This document shows, piece by piece, positions 52,745 to 64,000 of a stretch of 64,000 bases of DNA; the stretch's first letter is position 1, and each line of letters begins with the position of its first letter. A program made the position numbers and the translations under genes. Source of the DNA: Unio delphinus. Its lineage: Eukaryota; Mollusca; Bivalvia; Unionida; Unionidae. The notes under the pieces are model-generated. The model saw only the letters and a program-made list of their open reading frames with translations. It had not been told where the DNA came from and searched no databases. The stretch is from positions 6,129,001 to 6,193,000 of the forward strand of contig JAQISU010000166.1 of assembly GCA_029339505.1 (NCBI GenBank), in the 5' to 3' direction.

Positions 52745-54345
52745 ACTGATGGATGTTCCTGAAAGCTGTCATGATGGTGAGTCATGTTCTAAAAGGCAGT
52801 CATGATAGTCAGAGATGTTTCAAAAAATCTGTCCTGAGAGTGAGGGATGTTTCCAAAGGCTGTCATGAGAGTGAGATATGTTACAAAAAAGGCTATAGTG
52901 ACAATGAGAGATGTTTCAAAAGTCTATCGTGAAAGTGAGGGATGTTTCAAAAGTCTGTCATGATAGTGAGGCAGTGTTTCCTTTTACCCTCATTTGCACT
53001 TCAGAGACCTAATAATTAATTTGACCCCCAGTTTTCATACCAAAGTTGTTTTTTCTACTCAGTCTGAGCCCCAGTTTTGACACCTGGAGATTTTTGACTC
53101 GCAGTTTTGCACCCCAAGGGATACTCTGTGAAGGATGTTCAAAAGGCAGTCATGAGATTGACAGATGTTCCAAAAAGTTTATCATGATAATGAGAGATGT
53201 TTCAAAAGTCTGTCATAATAGCCAGGGATGTTTCAAAAGACAGAAATGAGAGCGAGAGATGTTCCAAAAAGGCTATCATGATAATGAGAGTTGTTTCAAA
53301 AGTCTGTCATAATAGCCAGGGATGTTTCAAAAGACAGAAATGAGAGTGAGAGATGTTCCAAAAAGGCTATCATGATAATGAGAGTTGTTCCAAAAGTCTG
53401 TCATAATAGCCAGGGATGTTTCAAAAGACAGAAATGAGAGCGAGATGTTCCAAAAAGGCTATCATGATAATGAGAGTTGTTCCAAAAGTCTGTCATTATA
53501 GCCAGGGATGTTTCAAAAGACAGAAATGAGAGCGAGATGATCCAAAAAGGCTATCATGATAATGAGAGTTGTTCCAAAAGTCTGTCATAATAGCCAGGGA
53601 TGTTTCAAAAGACAGAAATGAGAGCGAGAGATGTTCCAAAAAGGCTATCATGATAACGAGAGTTGTTTCAAAAGTCTGTCATAATAGCCAGGGATGTTTC
53701 AAAAGACAGAAATGAGAGCGAGAGATGTTCCAAAAAGGCTATCATGATAATGAGAGTTGTTTCAAAAGTCTGTCATAATAGCCAGGGATGTTTCAAAAGA
53801 CAGAAATGAGAGTGAGAGATGTTCCAAAAAGGCTATCATGATAATGAGAGTTGTTTCAAAAGTCTTTCATGATAGTGAGGGATGTTCTGAAAGGCTGTAA
53901 CCGCTCCAGTGGCCTAGTGGTTAGAGCGTTTGCCGCGGAAGTGGGAGGTCGTGGGTTCGATCCCCGGCCGAGTCATACCAAAGACTTACATAAATGGTAC
54001 TAACAGCTGCCTCGCTTGACGCTCAGCATTAAGAGGTTAGTGTTAGGACTGGTCGGCCTGGTGTCAGGATAATGTGACTGGGTGGGACATCATGCTACAT
54101 GTCTGCGGCATGATGCCTCAGTGCTAGACATCGCTATAAACTGCCTCACAGCAGACATCGTAGCGATATGACTGAAAAATTGTTAAAGCTACGTTAAAAA
54201 TCCTAATCAAACAAACAAATCTGAAAGGCTGTCATGATAGTGAGGGATGTTCTGAAAGGCTGTTATGACAGTGAGGGATGTTCTGAAAGGCTGTTATGAC
54301 AGTGAGGATGTTTGAAAGTCTGTTATGGTAGTGAGGATTTGAAAG
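52745..54345. repeat. Minisatellite with nested period, about 31 and 94 bp
   Basis: Basic units of about 31 bp (GATGTTTCAAAAG.CTGTCATGATAGTGAGG) have grouped into a higher unit of about 94 bp made of GATGTTCCAAAAAGGCTATC, TTGTTTCAAAAGTCTGTCAT and GATGTTTCAAAAGACAGAAA. The higher unit is repeated about seven times at 53150-53850. Simple units flank it on both sides, and SINE-B interrupts it at 53899-54219. Confidence 0.92.
53899..54219 (+). mobile_element. SINE-B, full-length copy
   Basis: Head AACCGCTCCAGTGGCCTAGT, A-box TGGCCTAGTGGTTAGAGCG, B-box GGGTTCGATCCCCGG, tail GTTAAAGCTACGTTAAAAAT followed by CAAACAAACAAA. 13-bp target duplication TCTGAAAGGCTGT at 53886-53898 and 54220-54232; the host DNA is itself a tandem repeat. 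Confidence 0.92.
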
Positions 54346-55230
54346 GGGAAGATTATATTTGTGTCATATCCAGTGTTATGAAAGGGGAAGCCTATATTTG
54401 TGTCATATCCAGTGTTATGAAAGTGGCAGCCTAAATTTGTGTCATAATCTTTCTTATGAAAGTGGAAGCCTATATTTGTGTCATAATCAGTGTTATGAAA
54501 GGGGCAGCCTATATTTGTACCATAATCAGTGTTATGAAAGGGGCAGCCTATATTGATTGCATTATACTCAGTGTTATGAAAGAGGCAGCCTATATTGATG
54601 GCATTATACTCAGTGTTATGAAAGGGGCAGCCTATATTGATTGCATTATACTCAGTGTTATGAAAGAGGCAGCCTATATTTGTGTCATAATCAGTGTTAT
54701 GAAAGAGGCAGCCTATATTGATGGCATTATACTCAGTGTTATGAAAGTGGCAGCCTAAATTTGTGTCATAATCTTTCTTATGAAAGTGGAAGCCTATATT
54801 TGTGTCATAACCAGTTTTTTGAAAGGGGCAGCCTATATTGATGGCATATATACTCAGTGTTATGAAAGGGGAAGCCTATATTTGTGTCATAATCAGTGTT
54901 ATAAAAGGGGCAGCCTATATTGATGGCATTATACTCAGTGTTATAAAAGGGGCAGCCTATATTGATGGCATATATACTCAGTGTTATGAAAGGGGAAGCC
55001 TATATTTGTGTCATAATCAGTGTTATGAAAGGGGCAGCCTATATTGATGGCATTATACTCAGTGTTATAAAAGGGGCAGCCTATATTGATGGCATATATA
55101 CTCAGTGTTATGAAAGGGGCAGCCTATATTGATTGCATTATATTCAGTGTTGTGAAAGGGGAAGCCTATATTTGTACCATAATCATTGTTATGAAAGGGG
55201 AAGCCTATATTTGTGGCATTATAATAAGCT
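54346..55230. repeat. Minisatellite of 39-43 bp with two unit types
   Basis: About 21 units with core CAGTGTTATGAAAGGGGCAG and CCTATATT, continuing either TGTGTCATAAT (39-bp type) or GATGGCATTATACT / GATGGCATATATACT (42-43-bp types). Mixed unit lengths switch the reading frame, so open frames are accidental. Confidence 0.93.
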
Positions 55231-56334
55231 AACACTGTTGTAATTAAGATACAAACAAAATTTACTTCAAATATTTCACTTATGTTGTCACTGCCCCATT
55301 GGGCTAAATGGAATCTGAATAAGAAACTGCTTTATTATTATTTGTGTGGAATATTTAAATCAAGACAGAATATCCTCATCCATCAGAAGTTTTAAATGAA
55401 TTTTTAGTTTTAAGTAAACAACACGAAGCTTATTTAAATTGCTTCCTTTTTATTTATTCTAAAATGTTTTTATGTGAATTCAAATTTAGTCTATATCTTG
55501 CTTCAGCAGACTCCATTATCCAAAAATTGGAGTTATACTGGTGATAAAGCACATGCACCAGCTGTTAATCTGTTCTGAATTCTTTGTTTTATCCCCTTAT
55601 GTTAGTAATTCACAATCTTGTTCAAGTCCACTCTAGTTTCTGTTGTCTAATTATTTAAACATTTATTTTATTTAGTTTATCAGGTAATTACTTCTCATCA
55701 ATATAATACAGCATTATGAGTCAAATTATTCTAGTAATATTGTATACAGATTTTGCTGGTAGTTGTCAATCACCTGTTGTGTTTTTCTTTTATAAATAGC
55801 ACAGAAAATATACATCTATTAAGGATTTTGTTACTGTAGAGATATGCTTGCATGAGAGCAATATACTTTAAGAAAACGATAAAAACAAGCGCAAATAATG
55901 TCACAACAAGAACTGAGAATATCATTGATATATTGTAATGGATACCTGAATATTCTGAATGTGTCAAAATTTAACTTGGATTGGCAGCCAGGTAGTTGAT
56001 TTGATTTTGAAACATGGAATTGTATCAAATAATCTGCAGATATATGTATGCCTATCCCTTTATATGACTGTGTTGAGCTTTGTCAGGTCTGATATGTTTT
56101 TATATAGTAATCCTGCATGCCCGTGAATCCATTAATCCATCCATCCATCCACTGTCCTTCAGTTTAGTACAAGTTTGCAGTTTCTGATGGATTGCTACTA
56201 AAGTTGATAAATATGATGGTCATTACTGGAAAATGTAAATATTATCAAATTAATTTGGTCCCTAAAATATTTATCCAAATTATTGTCCATTTTGTTTTGT
56301 AGATTAATGGAGTTAAAAATGTGTTCCTAAATGT
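55231..56334. other. AHCYL intron, nothing recognised
   Basis: AT-rich; a short (CATC)n run near 56135. No gene supported. Confidence 0.4.
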
Positions 56335-56580
56335 TTACTGACTGGAAACAGACCAGAGCATTTGGGATAGTCTTTTGTCTGTCATCTAGCTGTCTATTAG
56401 ACTGGTCACAGACCAGATCATTTGGAATAGTCTTTTGTCTGTCATCTAGCTGTCTATTAGACTGGTCACAGACCAGATCATTTGGAATAGTCTTTTGTCT
56501 GTCATCTAGCTGTCTATTAGACTGGCCACAGACCAGATCATTTGGGATAGTCTTTTGTCTGTCATCTAGCTGTCTATTAA
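56335..56580. repeat. 60-bp repeat, four near-identical copies
   Basis: Unit ACTGGTCACAGACCAGATCA, TTTGGAATAGTCTTTTGTCT, GTCATCTAGCTGTCTATTAG, with only a few differences among copies. Both strands stay open through all four copies because the unit is 20 codons long. The first half has dyad symmetry (CTGGTCACAGACCAG). Confidence 0.96.
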
Positions 56581-56599
56581 TTAAGCTGCTTGGATGATT

Positions 56600-56880
56600 G
56601 CCATGTAATTTTAATACACACCCAACCATGGCAGCCATCTTGAAAATCTTCTTGCCACAACTCATCCAAAACAGAAAGCCATATTGATAGTGGGTTTTCA
56701 ACAGAAGAATGTTTTAGGCATATTAATGAAAATGTAGCTATTGTCTTATATTATGGTGATGATGGCAGCCAACTTGAAAATCTTGTTATTCTCCAGAGTC
56801 TATGCCATATTAACATAGGCTTTTCAACACACAAGACTTGTGATATTGCATGGTCTGTATTGAAAATGATGTCCTGCAGT
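56600..56880. repeat. Dispersed GGCAGCCATCTTGAAAATC repeat
   Basis: Two decayed units (about 56627 and 56764) containing ATGGCAGCCATCTTGAAAAT or ATGGCAGCCAACTTGAAAAT, then TCTTGTTATTCTCC and a GCCATATTGATAGTGGGTTT / GCCATATTAACATAGGCTTT segment. Related to the family at 2885-3360 and 41490-41910. Confidence 0.5.
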
Positions 56881-57359
56881 CAAAAAGGTAAAGAAGTAAA
56901 CTATTGGTTTTGGAGCCAAGAGATCAAAGGGGAAGGTTTCTGCATAGTAACACTAGTTCCACGTCACATTATTGGACCAAAGTGTGGATGGCAATGCATT
57001 TAGGAATGCATCCACACTCATACATATGCATATGTATGCATGGAAGTATGCAACAGTACAATGACATATTCAGTTTCTTTCCCTCTCGATGTGATAATAC
57101 ACAGGTTGGGTATATAATGTTCACTTATAAATACAATCCAGACAGCATGTCTGCTGGTTTTGTAGCTCCCTCTCCAAGAAATGTTATCCACACCCTTAGT
57201 GTCTGTTAGATTGATAAATGAGTTATTTTGATACTGTATCAAAACGTTTTAGCTATTCTGGTGGCATGCTGTTTCAGAATGCCAACAATAATCTTTGTGT
57301 CAACTATAACACTAAATGGCAACATTCACTTGTTTCTAACATTTTATTCAAGAAACTCA

Positions 57360-58110
57360 TTGGCTTGTGTATACATAAGTAATGTACTCAATACAACTTT
57401 AAACATGTATGTGTATTCATAAGTAATGTACTCAATACAACTTTGAATGTGTATGTGTATTCATAAGTAATATACTTGACTTTAAACATGTGTGTATTAA
57501 TAAGTAATTAATGCAATACAACTTTAAACATGTATGTATATTCATAAGTAACAACTCCATACAACTTTAAACATGTATGTATATTCATAAGTAATAACTC
57601 CATACAACTTTAAACATGTATGTATATTCATAAGTAATAACTCCATACAACTTTAAACATGTATGTATATTCATAAGTAATAACTCCATACAACTTTAAA
57701 CATGTATGTATATTCATAAGTAATAACTCCATACAACTTTAAACATGTATGTATAATCATAAGTAATAACTCCATACAACTTTAAACATGTATGTATATT
57801 CATAAGTAATAACTCCATACAACTTTAAACATGTATGTATAATCATAAGTAATAACTCCATACAACTTCAAACATGTATGTATATTCATAAGTAATGCAC
57901 TTGACTTTAAACATGTATGTGTATTAATAAGTAATGCGCCTAATATAACTTTAAATGTGTATGTGTATTCATAAGTAGTGCGCTTGACTTTAAACTTTGA
58001 TAAGTTATGCACTCATTATATAACTTTAAACATTTATGCATATTCATAAGTAATGCACTTTAAACATATATGTATATAAATAAGTAATGTGCTCGTACAA
58101 CTTTAAACAA
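57360..58110. repeat. 43-bp minisatellite
   Basis: About 17 copies, with a well-conserved centre of eight or nine: CAACTTTAAACATGTATGTA, TATTCATAAGTAATAACTCC, ATA. Edge copies are diverged and shorter. Confidence 0.93.
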
Positions 58111-58514
58111 ATTCTTAAAGATACGCATGATATGACCACAAAAAATTGTGCTCTTTTATGAGTTAATAGCAACACTATTTAATTGATACAAATAATTTCC
58201 AATTAACTAATTCAGAATGTAGGTGGAAAATGTCAGCACTGCTTGCTGTAGGATTGTCTAGGTTGTGTTGGCAGATCAAGGTCAGTGTTGACCTGTTGAA
58301 AACATAAAGTGGAGGTAACGAAGGGGGGGGGGAGACCCTAATCTGCTGATATATGGTTATTTTCTGGTTCTTTTTGCAGTTGTGGAATTTACAGGAATAA
58401 GTCTGATATTAAACCCATTAAGATCTCCTAAAGCATCAGAATTGTACCTGGATTTGGCATCACAATCTGGCGGTATTAACAATGTTTATTAGGGTTTTTT
58501 TTGTTCTGTTTCAG
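58111..58514. other. Intron end upstream of AHCYL exon 58515
   Basis: Includes a poly-G run at 58325-58332 and the T-rich acceptor region TTTTTTTTGTTCTGTTTCAG. Confidence 0.6.
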
Positions 58515-58576
58515 CTTCCTATACTGGCAGCTCATCTGGAGAGGAGGAGGATATCAACCCTCGTGATAAAGTTCAG
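58515..58576 (+). CDS. AHCYL1: AHCYL exon: SYTGSSSGEEED linker
   Basis: This 62-nt exon lies between acceptor TTCTGTTTCAG and donor GTTCAG|GTAAGA. Its first two bases complete a split codon from the preceding exon (Ala after the 30605 exon, Ser after the 48762 exon). It then reads SYTGSSSGEEEDINPRDKVQ and ends in phase 0. Human AHCYL1 has ASYTDSSDDEVSPREKQQ at this place. The acidic Ser-rich stretch joins the phospho-region to the AHCY-like domain. In the human proteins, as I recall them, this segment and the next belong to one exon, so the intron at 58577-60368 may be lineage-specific. Confidence 0.9.
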
Positions 58577-59094
58577 GTAAGAAACAAAATAATTAACCAT
58601 TCATTTCATTGACAAAACAATATGTATTACTTCAGCTGCAAGACCACACATTTTATAAAACTGGTGTCCATATTGGTCACCTTAATTATGAAACTGTCGT
58701 CACACAAAAAATGAACCCATGAATAAATTTTGAAGCATGCTGATAACTCGCTATAGGTAGCATTTTTATTCTTTTTCCAGCACACCGAACTAGAACTATA
58801 TTGACTGACTAATAATATTTTTGAACGTTTAAATCATTGTGTTTTAAGACTTTTATAAGTAGAAGGCAAAGTTTTTTTTCGCAATACATACTGTGCATTT
58901 GATATTCTTTCATTAAGTTTCCATATGCAAGTACATGTTAGGAATTACAGTCTTGGAATGGGGGGGGGGGATATGCATGTGACATGGTGATCATTGTTGA
59001 TGCACATGCAGCTATGAGACATCTTGGTTTTTTATCCTTATGCTTCTGGCAAGATTGGACAAAAACCACCCTTCATGAACAAACTACATGATTA
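58577..59094. other. AHCYL intron, nothing recognised
   Basis: AT-rich with a poly-G run near 58960. Confidence 0.4.
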
Positions 59095-59350
59095 CCATAA
59101 AAGCACTCATCATAGACAAATAACATCATTACCAAAAACAGTGCTTATGACATAGGATACCAGTATGACTACAACCTCATGGATACCAATATGACCAGAA
59201 AAACGTGTGATACCAATATGACTATGACCATATGAGATACCATTATGACTACAACCTCATGGGTACCAATATGACTACAAATACATGTGATACCAATTTG
59301 ACTACAATCTCAGGGTATACTGGTATGATTATAACCTCCAGGGGTACCAA
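59095..59350. repeat. Degenerate minisatellite of about 27 bp
   Basis: Around eight loose units containing GATACCAATATGACTACAA and CCTCATGGG. Confidence 0.7.
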
Positions 59351-59444
59351 TATGACAGCCTGGCTCTGTTAGCTGATGAGCTGGCCAGTTGTCTGGCATT
59401 AACACTACTTATAAACATATTAGATGATTGTAAACAAACTTTAC

Positions 59445-59447
<3 letters not shown>

Positions 59448-59516
<69 letters not shown>
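59448..59516. repeat. (AT)n microsatellite
   Basis: About 34 AT dinucleotides, followed after 60 bp by a short (GT)n run at about 59575-59590. Confidence 0.95.
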
Positions 59517-59520
<4 letters not shown>

Positions 59521-59589
59521 TGGCATTGATTGGTAAAAACGAGTGCTTTATTCCACTTGCCCACTACATCAACGTGTGTGTGTGTGTGT

Positions 59590-59881
59590 GTCTTTAACAA
59601 TTTTTCAGTTATATCGCATCGATGTCTGCATTGAGGCAGTTTATAGTAATGTCTAGCACTGGGGCATCATGCCACATACATGTAGCATAATGTCCCACCC
59701 AGCCACATTATCCTGACACCAGGCCAACCAGTCCTAACACTATCCTCTTAATGCTGAGCGCCAAGCGAGGCAGCTGTTAGTATTATTTGTGTAAGTCATT
59801 GGTATGACTCGGCCGGGTATCGAACCCACATCCTTCCGCTTCTGCGTTGATGCTCCAACCACTTGGCCATTGTAGCGGTGC
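59590..59881 (-). mobile_element. SINE-B copy, diverged, minus strand
   Basis: Begins CTTTAACAATTTTTCAGTTA (tail side) and runs to ATGACTCGGCCGGGTATCGA and CACTTGGCCATTGTAGCGGT (head side). It has more substitutions than the other copies and no clear target duplication. It starts directly at a (GT)n run. Confidence 0.85.
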
Positions 59882-60278
59882 GCATCTACATGTAATATGG
59901 ATGTTATATCTTGAAAATCTTGTTTTTGCTACTCCAAAACTCTTGTTAATGTTTGTAAGATAAACTGTGAAATATTTCTGGATTTTAATTACAGCTTAAA
60001 ACCAAAAACATTGAACACTAAGGATTGTAATCTACCAGTAGACATTAAGCATCATTCAAGGTCAAGGCTGTCTTCTTACTTTTACCAGATGTTGTAGAGT
60101 GGTCATTAAACTGTACAATAACTTCCTATAAGGTCAATGAGGATGCAGACATAAGGCATGGGGCTTGGGCAGGGCTGAGCCTAAAAGTTGGGGGTAGGAA
60201 CAGGGCAAGTGTTTTTGATTATAATAAAACAACAGGGAAATAGCAACATTTGAAAAGTATTGTATTATTTCCATTTGA

Positions 60279-61875
<1,597 letters not shown>

Positions 61876-61945
61876 TCTGGGGGTTTTCCCGGGTTCTTCC
61901 TCCACCATTAATACTGGCCGCCATGTATAGCCTATCATGTGCTTT
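61876..61945 (+). mobile_element. SINE-A fragment
   Basis: Only GGGGGTTTTCCCGGGTTCTT, CCTCCACCATTAATACTGGC and CGCCATGTATAGCCTATCAT remain. It stops at GTGC just before LINE sequence begins. Confidence 0.8.
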
Positions 61946-61954
61946 TTTCTCTGT

Positions 61955-62995
61955 CTACCTCGCTTTCTGCCACCCTGGACATTGCCCTGCAGTACTGTTG
62001 TGGATAGACTGTTGGCTCTAATGACATGGTCATACTATTTCAGCTTTCTCTTTTTGACAGTGGTGAGGAGGTCTTCATAATGTCCTACTTTGTGCCTGAT
62101 GTTGTTACACACTTCTTTATTTGTGATGTGGTCCATGTAAGAGATGCAAAGGATGGTTCTGTAGCATCTCATTTTAAGTGCCTGGATTCTTCATTGTAAT
62201 TCTGCTGTCAGGGTCCAGGCTTCACATGAATACAAAAAGATTGAGATGACCAGTGCTCTCAATATTTTGATTTTTTAGTTTTCAGACATATTCTTGTCTC
62301 TCCAGATGGGTGTCAGCTTTGACATAGCTGCTGTTGTTTGTGCTGCCCGTGAAAAAATTTCTGCTCTTGATCCCTCTTCAGTGATTTTGGAACCAAGATA
62401 TTTGAAATGGCTAGCTGTTTCCAGTTCCTGTCTTCTGACTTTAATCTTAGCTGAAATTTGTATGCACTATTTGCCATCAGCTTTGTCTTCTCAGCGCTTA
62501 TCTCCATGTCAAATCTGGAAGATGTTTCATCCAGGTTCTTCACTAAGGTGGCAAGTTCGTCTTCACTGCCTGCATGCCCATCAAATGCCTTCTGCAAAGT
62601 GGAGGTTGGTGATGTTACATCTTCCAATGCTGACTGTCCCACAGTGGTTTTCCAGGGCCTTCACTCATGATGTGCCCTAAGTAGATGTTGAAAAGCGTCG
62701 GTGACAGGAGACGGACTTGATGTACTCGAACTGTTGTCTGGAACCAATCCCCCACATAACTTTGAGCAATTACAGTACTGGTAGCCTTGGTGTACAGCTG
62801 CTTGATAGTATTGGTCAACTTTTGACCCATGTTGTACTTATTCATTGTGGCCCACAATGCCACATTCTGTCAAAGACCTTTTTAAAATCAATGAACACAT
62901 GATAGATGTCTTTTTGATGTTCTGAGTACTTTTCACACAGAACCCTGAGGTTGAATATTTGTTATGTTGTGCTTGTTCCACTCCGGAACCCTGCC
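61955..62995 (-). pseudogene. Decayed LINE reverse transcriptase, C-terminal half
   Basis: Read on the minus strand: EEQAGFRSGTSTT (about 62990), IDFKKVFDR (domain 3), LWATMNKYNMGQKLTNTIKQ, VRLLSPTLFNIYL (domain 4), then NLHFAEGI in place of the catalytic FADD motif (about 62600), EDELATLVKNLDETSSRF, EISAEKTKLMANS, and finally ANSLSTTVLQGNVQGGRKRG near 61980. Several frameshifts separate the pieces. It is a non-LTR element with the 5' part missing; the clade was not determined. Confidence 0.85.
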
Positions 62996-63034
62996 TGTTC
63001 TTCAATATAGCTAGGTTTTTATATAGTACCGGTA

Positions 63035-63612
63035 TTATTGACTGTAACTACGTTTGTATACAACACCAACATCCTTATTGAATGTAACTAGGTTTGTATA
63101 CAATATCAACATCCTTATTGAATGTAACTAGGTTTGTATACAATATCAGCATCCTTATTGAGTGTAACTAGGTTTGTATACAATATCAACATCCTTATTG
63201 AATGTAACTAGGTTTGTATACAATATCAGCATCCTTATTGAGTGTAACTAGGTTTGTATACAATATCAACATCCTTATTGAGTGTAACTAGGTTTGTATA
63301 CAATATCAACATCCTTATTGAGTGTAACTAGGTTTGTATACAATATCAACATCCTTATTGAGTGTAACTAGGTTTGTATACAATATCAACATCCTTATTG
63401 AGTGTAACTAGGTTTGTATACAATATCAATATCCTTATTGAATGTAACTAGGTTTGTATACAATATCAACATCCTTATTGAGTGTAACTAGGTTTGTATA
63501 CAATATCAATATCCTTATTGAATGTAACTAGGTTTGTATATAATATCAATATCCTTATTGAATGTAACAAGGTTTGTATACAATATCTAGATCATTGTTG
63601 AATGTAACTATG
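63035..63612. repeat. 40-bp minisatellite
   Basis: About 14 close copies of a unit with core GAATGTAACTAGGTTTGTAT and ACAATATCAACATCCTTATT. Variants AATGT/AGTGT and CAACA/CAGCA/CAATA partly alternate. Confidence 0.96.
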
Positions 63613-63689
63613 TAAATCACTCTCGAACTGGATTATGAAAACATGGACCATTTATATGGACCATACTAACAGTATACATTTGTCATGTA

Positions 63690-64000
63690 TAGTCTTGTCC
63701 TTTAAGATACAGCTATATGTATCACTGTGCACAGGGTATTTGAAGCTGTAAGTTCTTTAAAATACAGCTGTACTCTAAGGTCTCCATAGTTGTAACTTCA
63801 TATTTTTCAAAATTCAACTGTGCAAAAGGCCATGTATAAGGAATATGTAGTGGTAATGACTTGTACTTAAAGAAACAGCTGTATGCACGGCCATGTATAA
63901 GGAATATATAGTGTTTACGACTTATTCTATAAGATATGCTGTATACATGGCCATGTATGAGGAATATATAGCTGTAATGACTTATTGTTTGAGATACAGC
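63690..64000. repeat. 60-bp minisatellite, cut by the window edge
   Basis: About five imperfect copies with core GGCCATGTATAAGGAATATA and TAATGACTT.T...TAAGATACAGCTGTAT. Starts at 63828, 63889 and 63949 show the 60-61-bp period. It continues past base 64000. Confidence 0.85.

Noticed and set aside
56327..56701. 124-codon minus-strand frame with 20-residue repeats
   Set aside because: Caused by four copies of a 60-bp unit; the opposite strand is also open over the same span.
62294..62680. 128-codon + strand open frame
   Set aside because: It is antisense to the LINE reverse transcriptase read on the minus strand, which has recognisable RT motifs.

Overview
This window looks like an AT-rich, intron-rich animal genome, most likely a lophotrochozoan and probably a bivalve mollusc. 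The evidence is GT-AG-flanked coding exons tens of kilobases apart, two tRNA-derived SINE families whose 3' regions resemble repeats common in molluscs, and many minisatellites and microsatellites. Nothing bacterial or plasmid-like is present, and almost every long open frame is either a tandem repeat or noise.

Only one host gene is recognisable. It is an adenosylhomocysteinase-like gene on the + strand (AHCYL1/AHCYL2 family, IRBIT, the IP3-receptor-binding protein). Three exons can be joined in frame: 30605-30689 (Ser-rich phospho-region), 58515-58576 (SYTGSSSGEEED linker) and 60369-60456 (start of the AHCY-like domain, ending [11 protein letters not shown]). A further 252-nt exon at 48762-49013 has the same phase (1-1) and its own in-frame ATG. 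It can act as a cassette exon or as an alternative N-terminus, and it encodes another RxxSxxS phospho-motif. The upstream N-terminal exon and all downstream catalytic-fold exons lie outside the window or were not found.

The rest is repeat landscape. 1-16 kb: a 36-bp minisatellite, TTAA-flanked (piggyBac-like) MITE remnants in opposite orientations, a SINE, a composite GGAAAAAAAGTCA element flanked by an 8-bp target duplication, a 27-bp minisatellite, another SINE and a decayed hAT transposase. 17-27 kb: a roughly 6-kb array of a 35-bp satellite with higher-order structure, then a pogo/Tigger-like MITE, then a diverged tail of the same satellite. 28-35 kb: more minisatellites, the first AHCYL exon and a decayed CR1-like LINE on the - strand. 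35.9-39.2 kb: an (ACT)n-based satellite carrying a SINE. 39-48 kb: minisatellites, two SINEs and a Ty3/Gypsy pol fragment (- strand). 48.7-60.5 kb: the remaining AHCYL exons, separated by a 184-bp (GA)n tract, SINEs and several minisatellites. 61.9-64 kb: a decayed LINE reverse transcriptase (- strand) and two minisatellites, the last running off the window edge.

By rough addition, tandem repeats occupy about 20 kb, close to a third of the window. All family assignments come from reading translated motifs by eye; no search was run.
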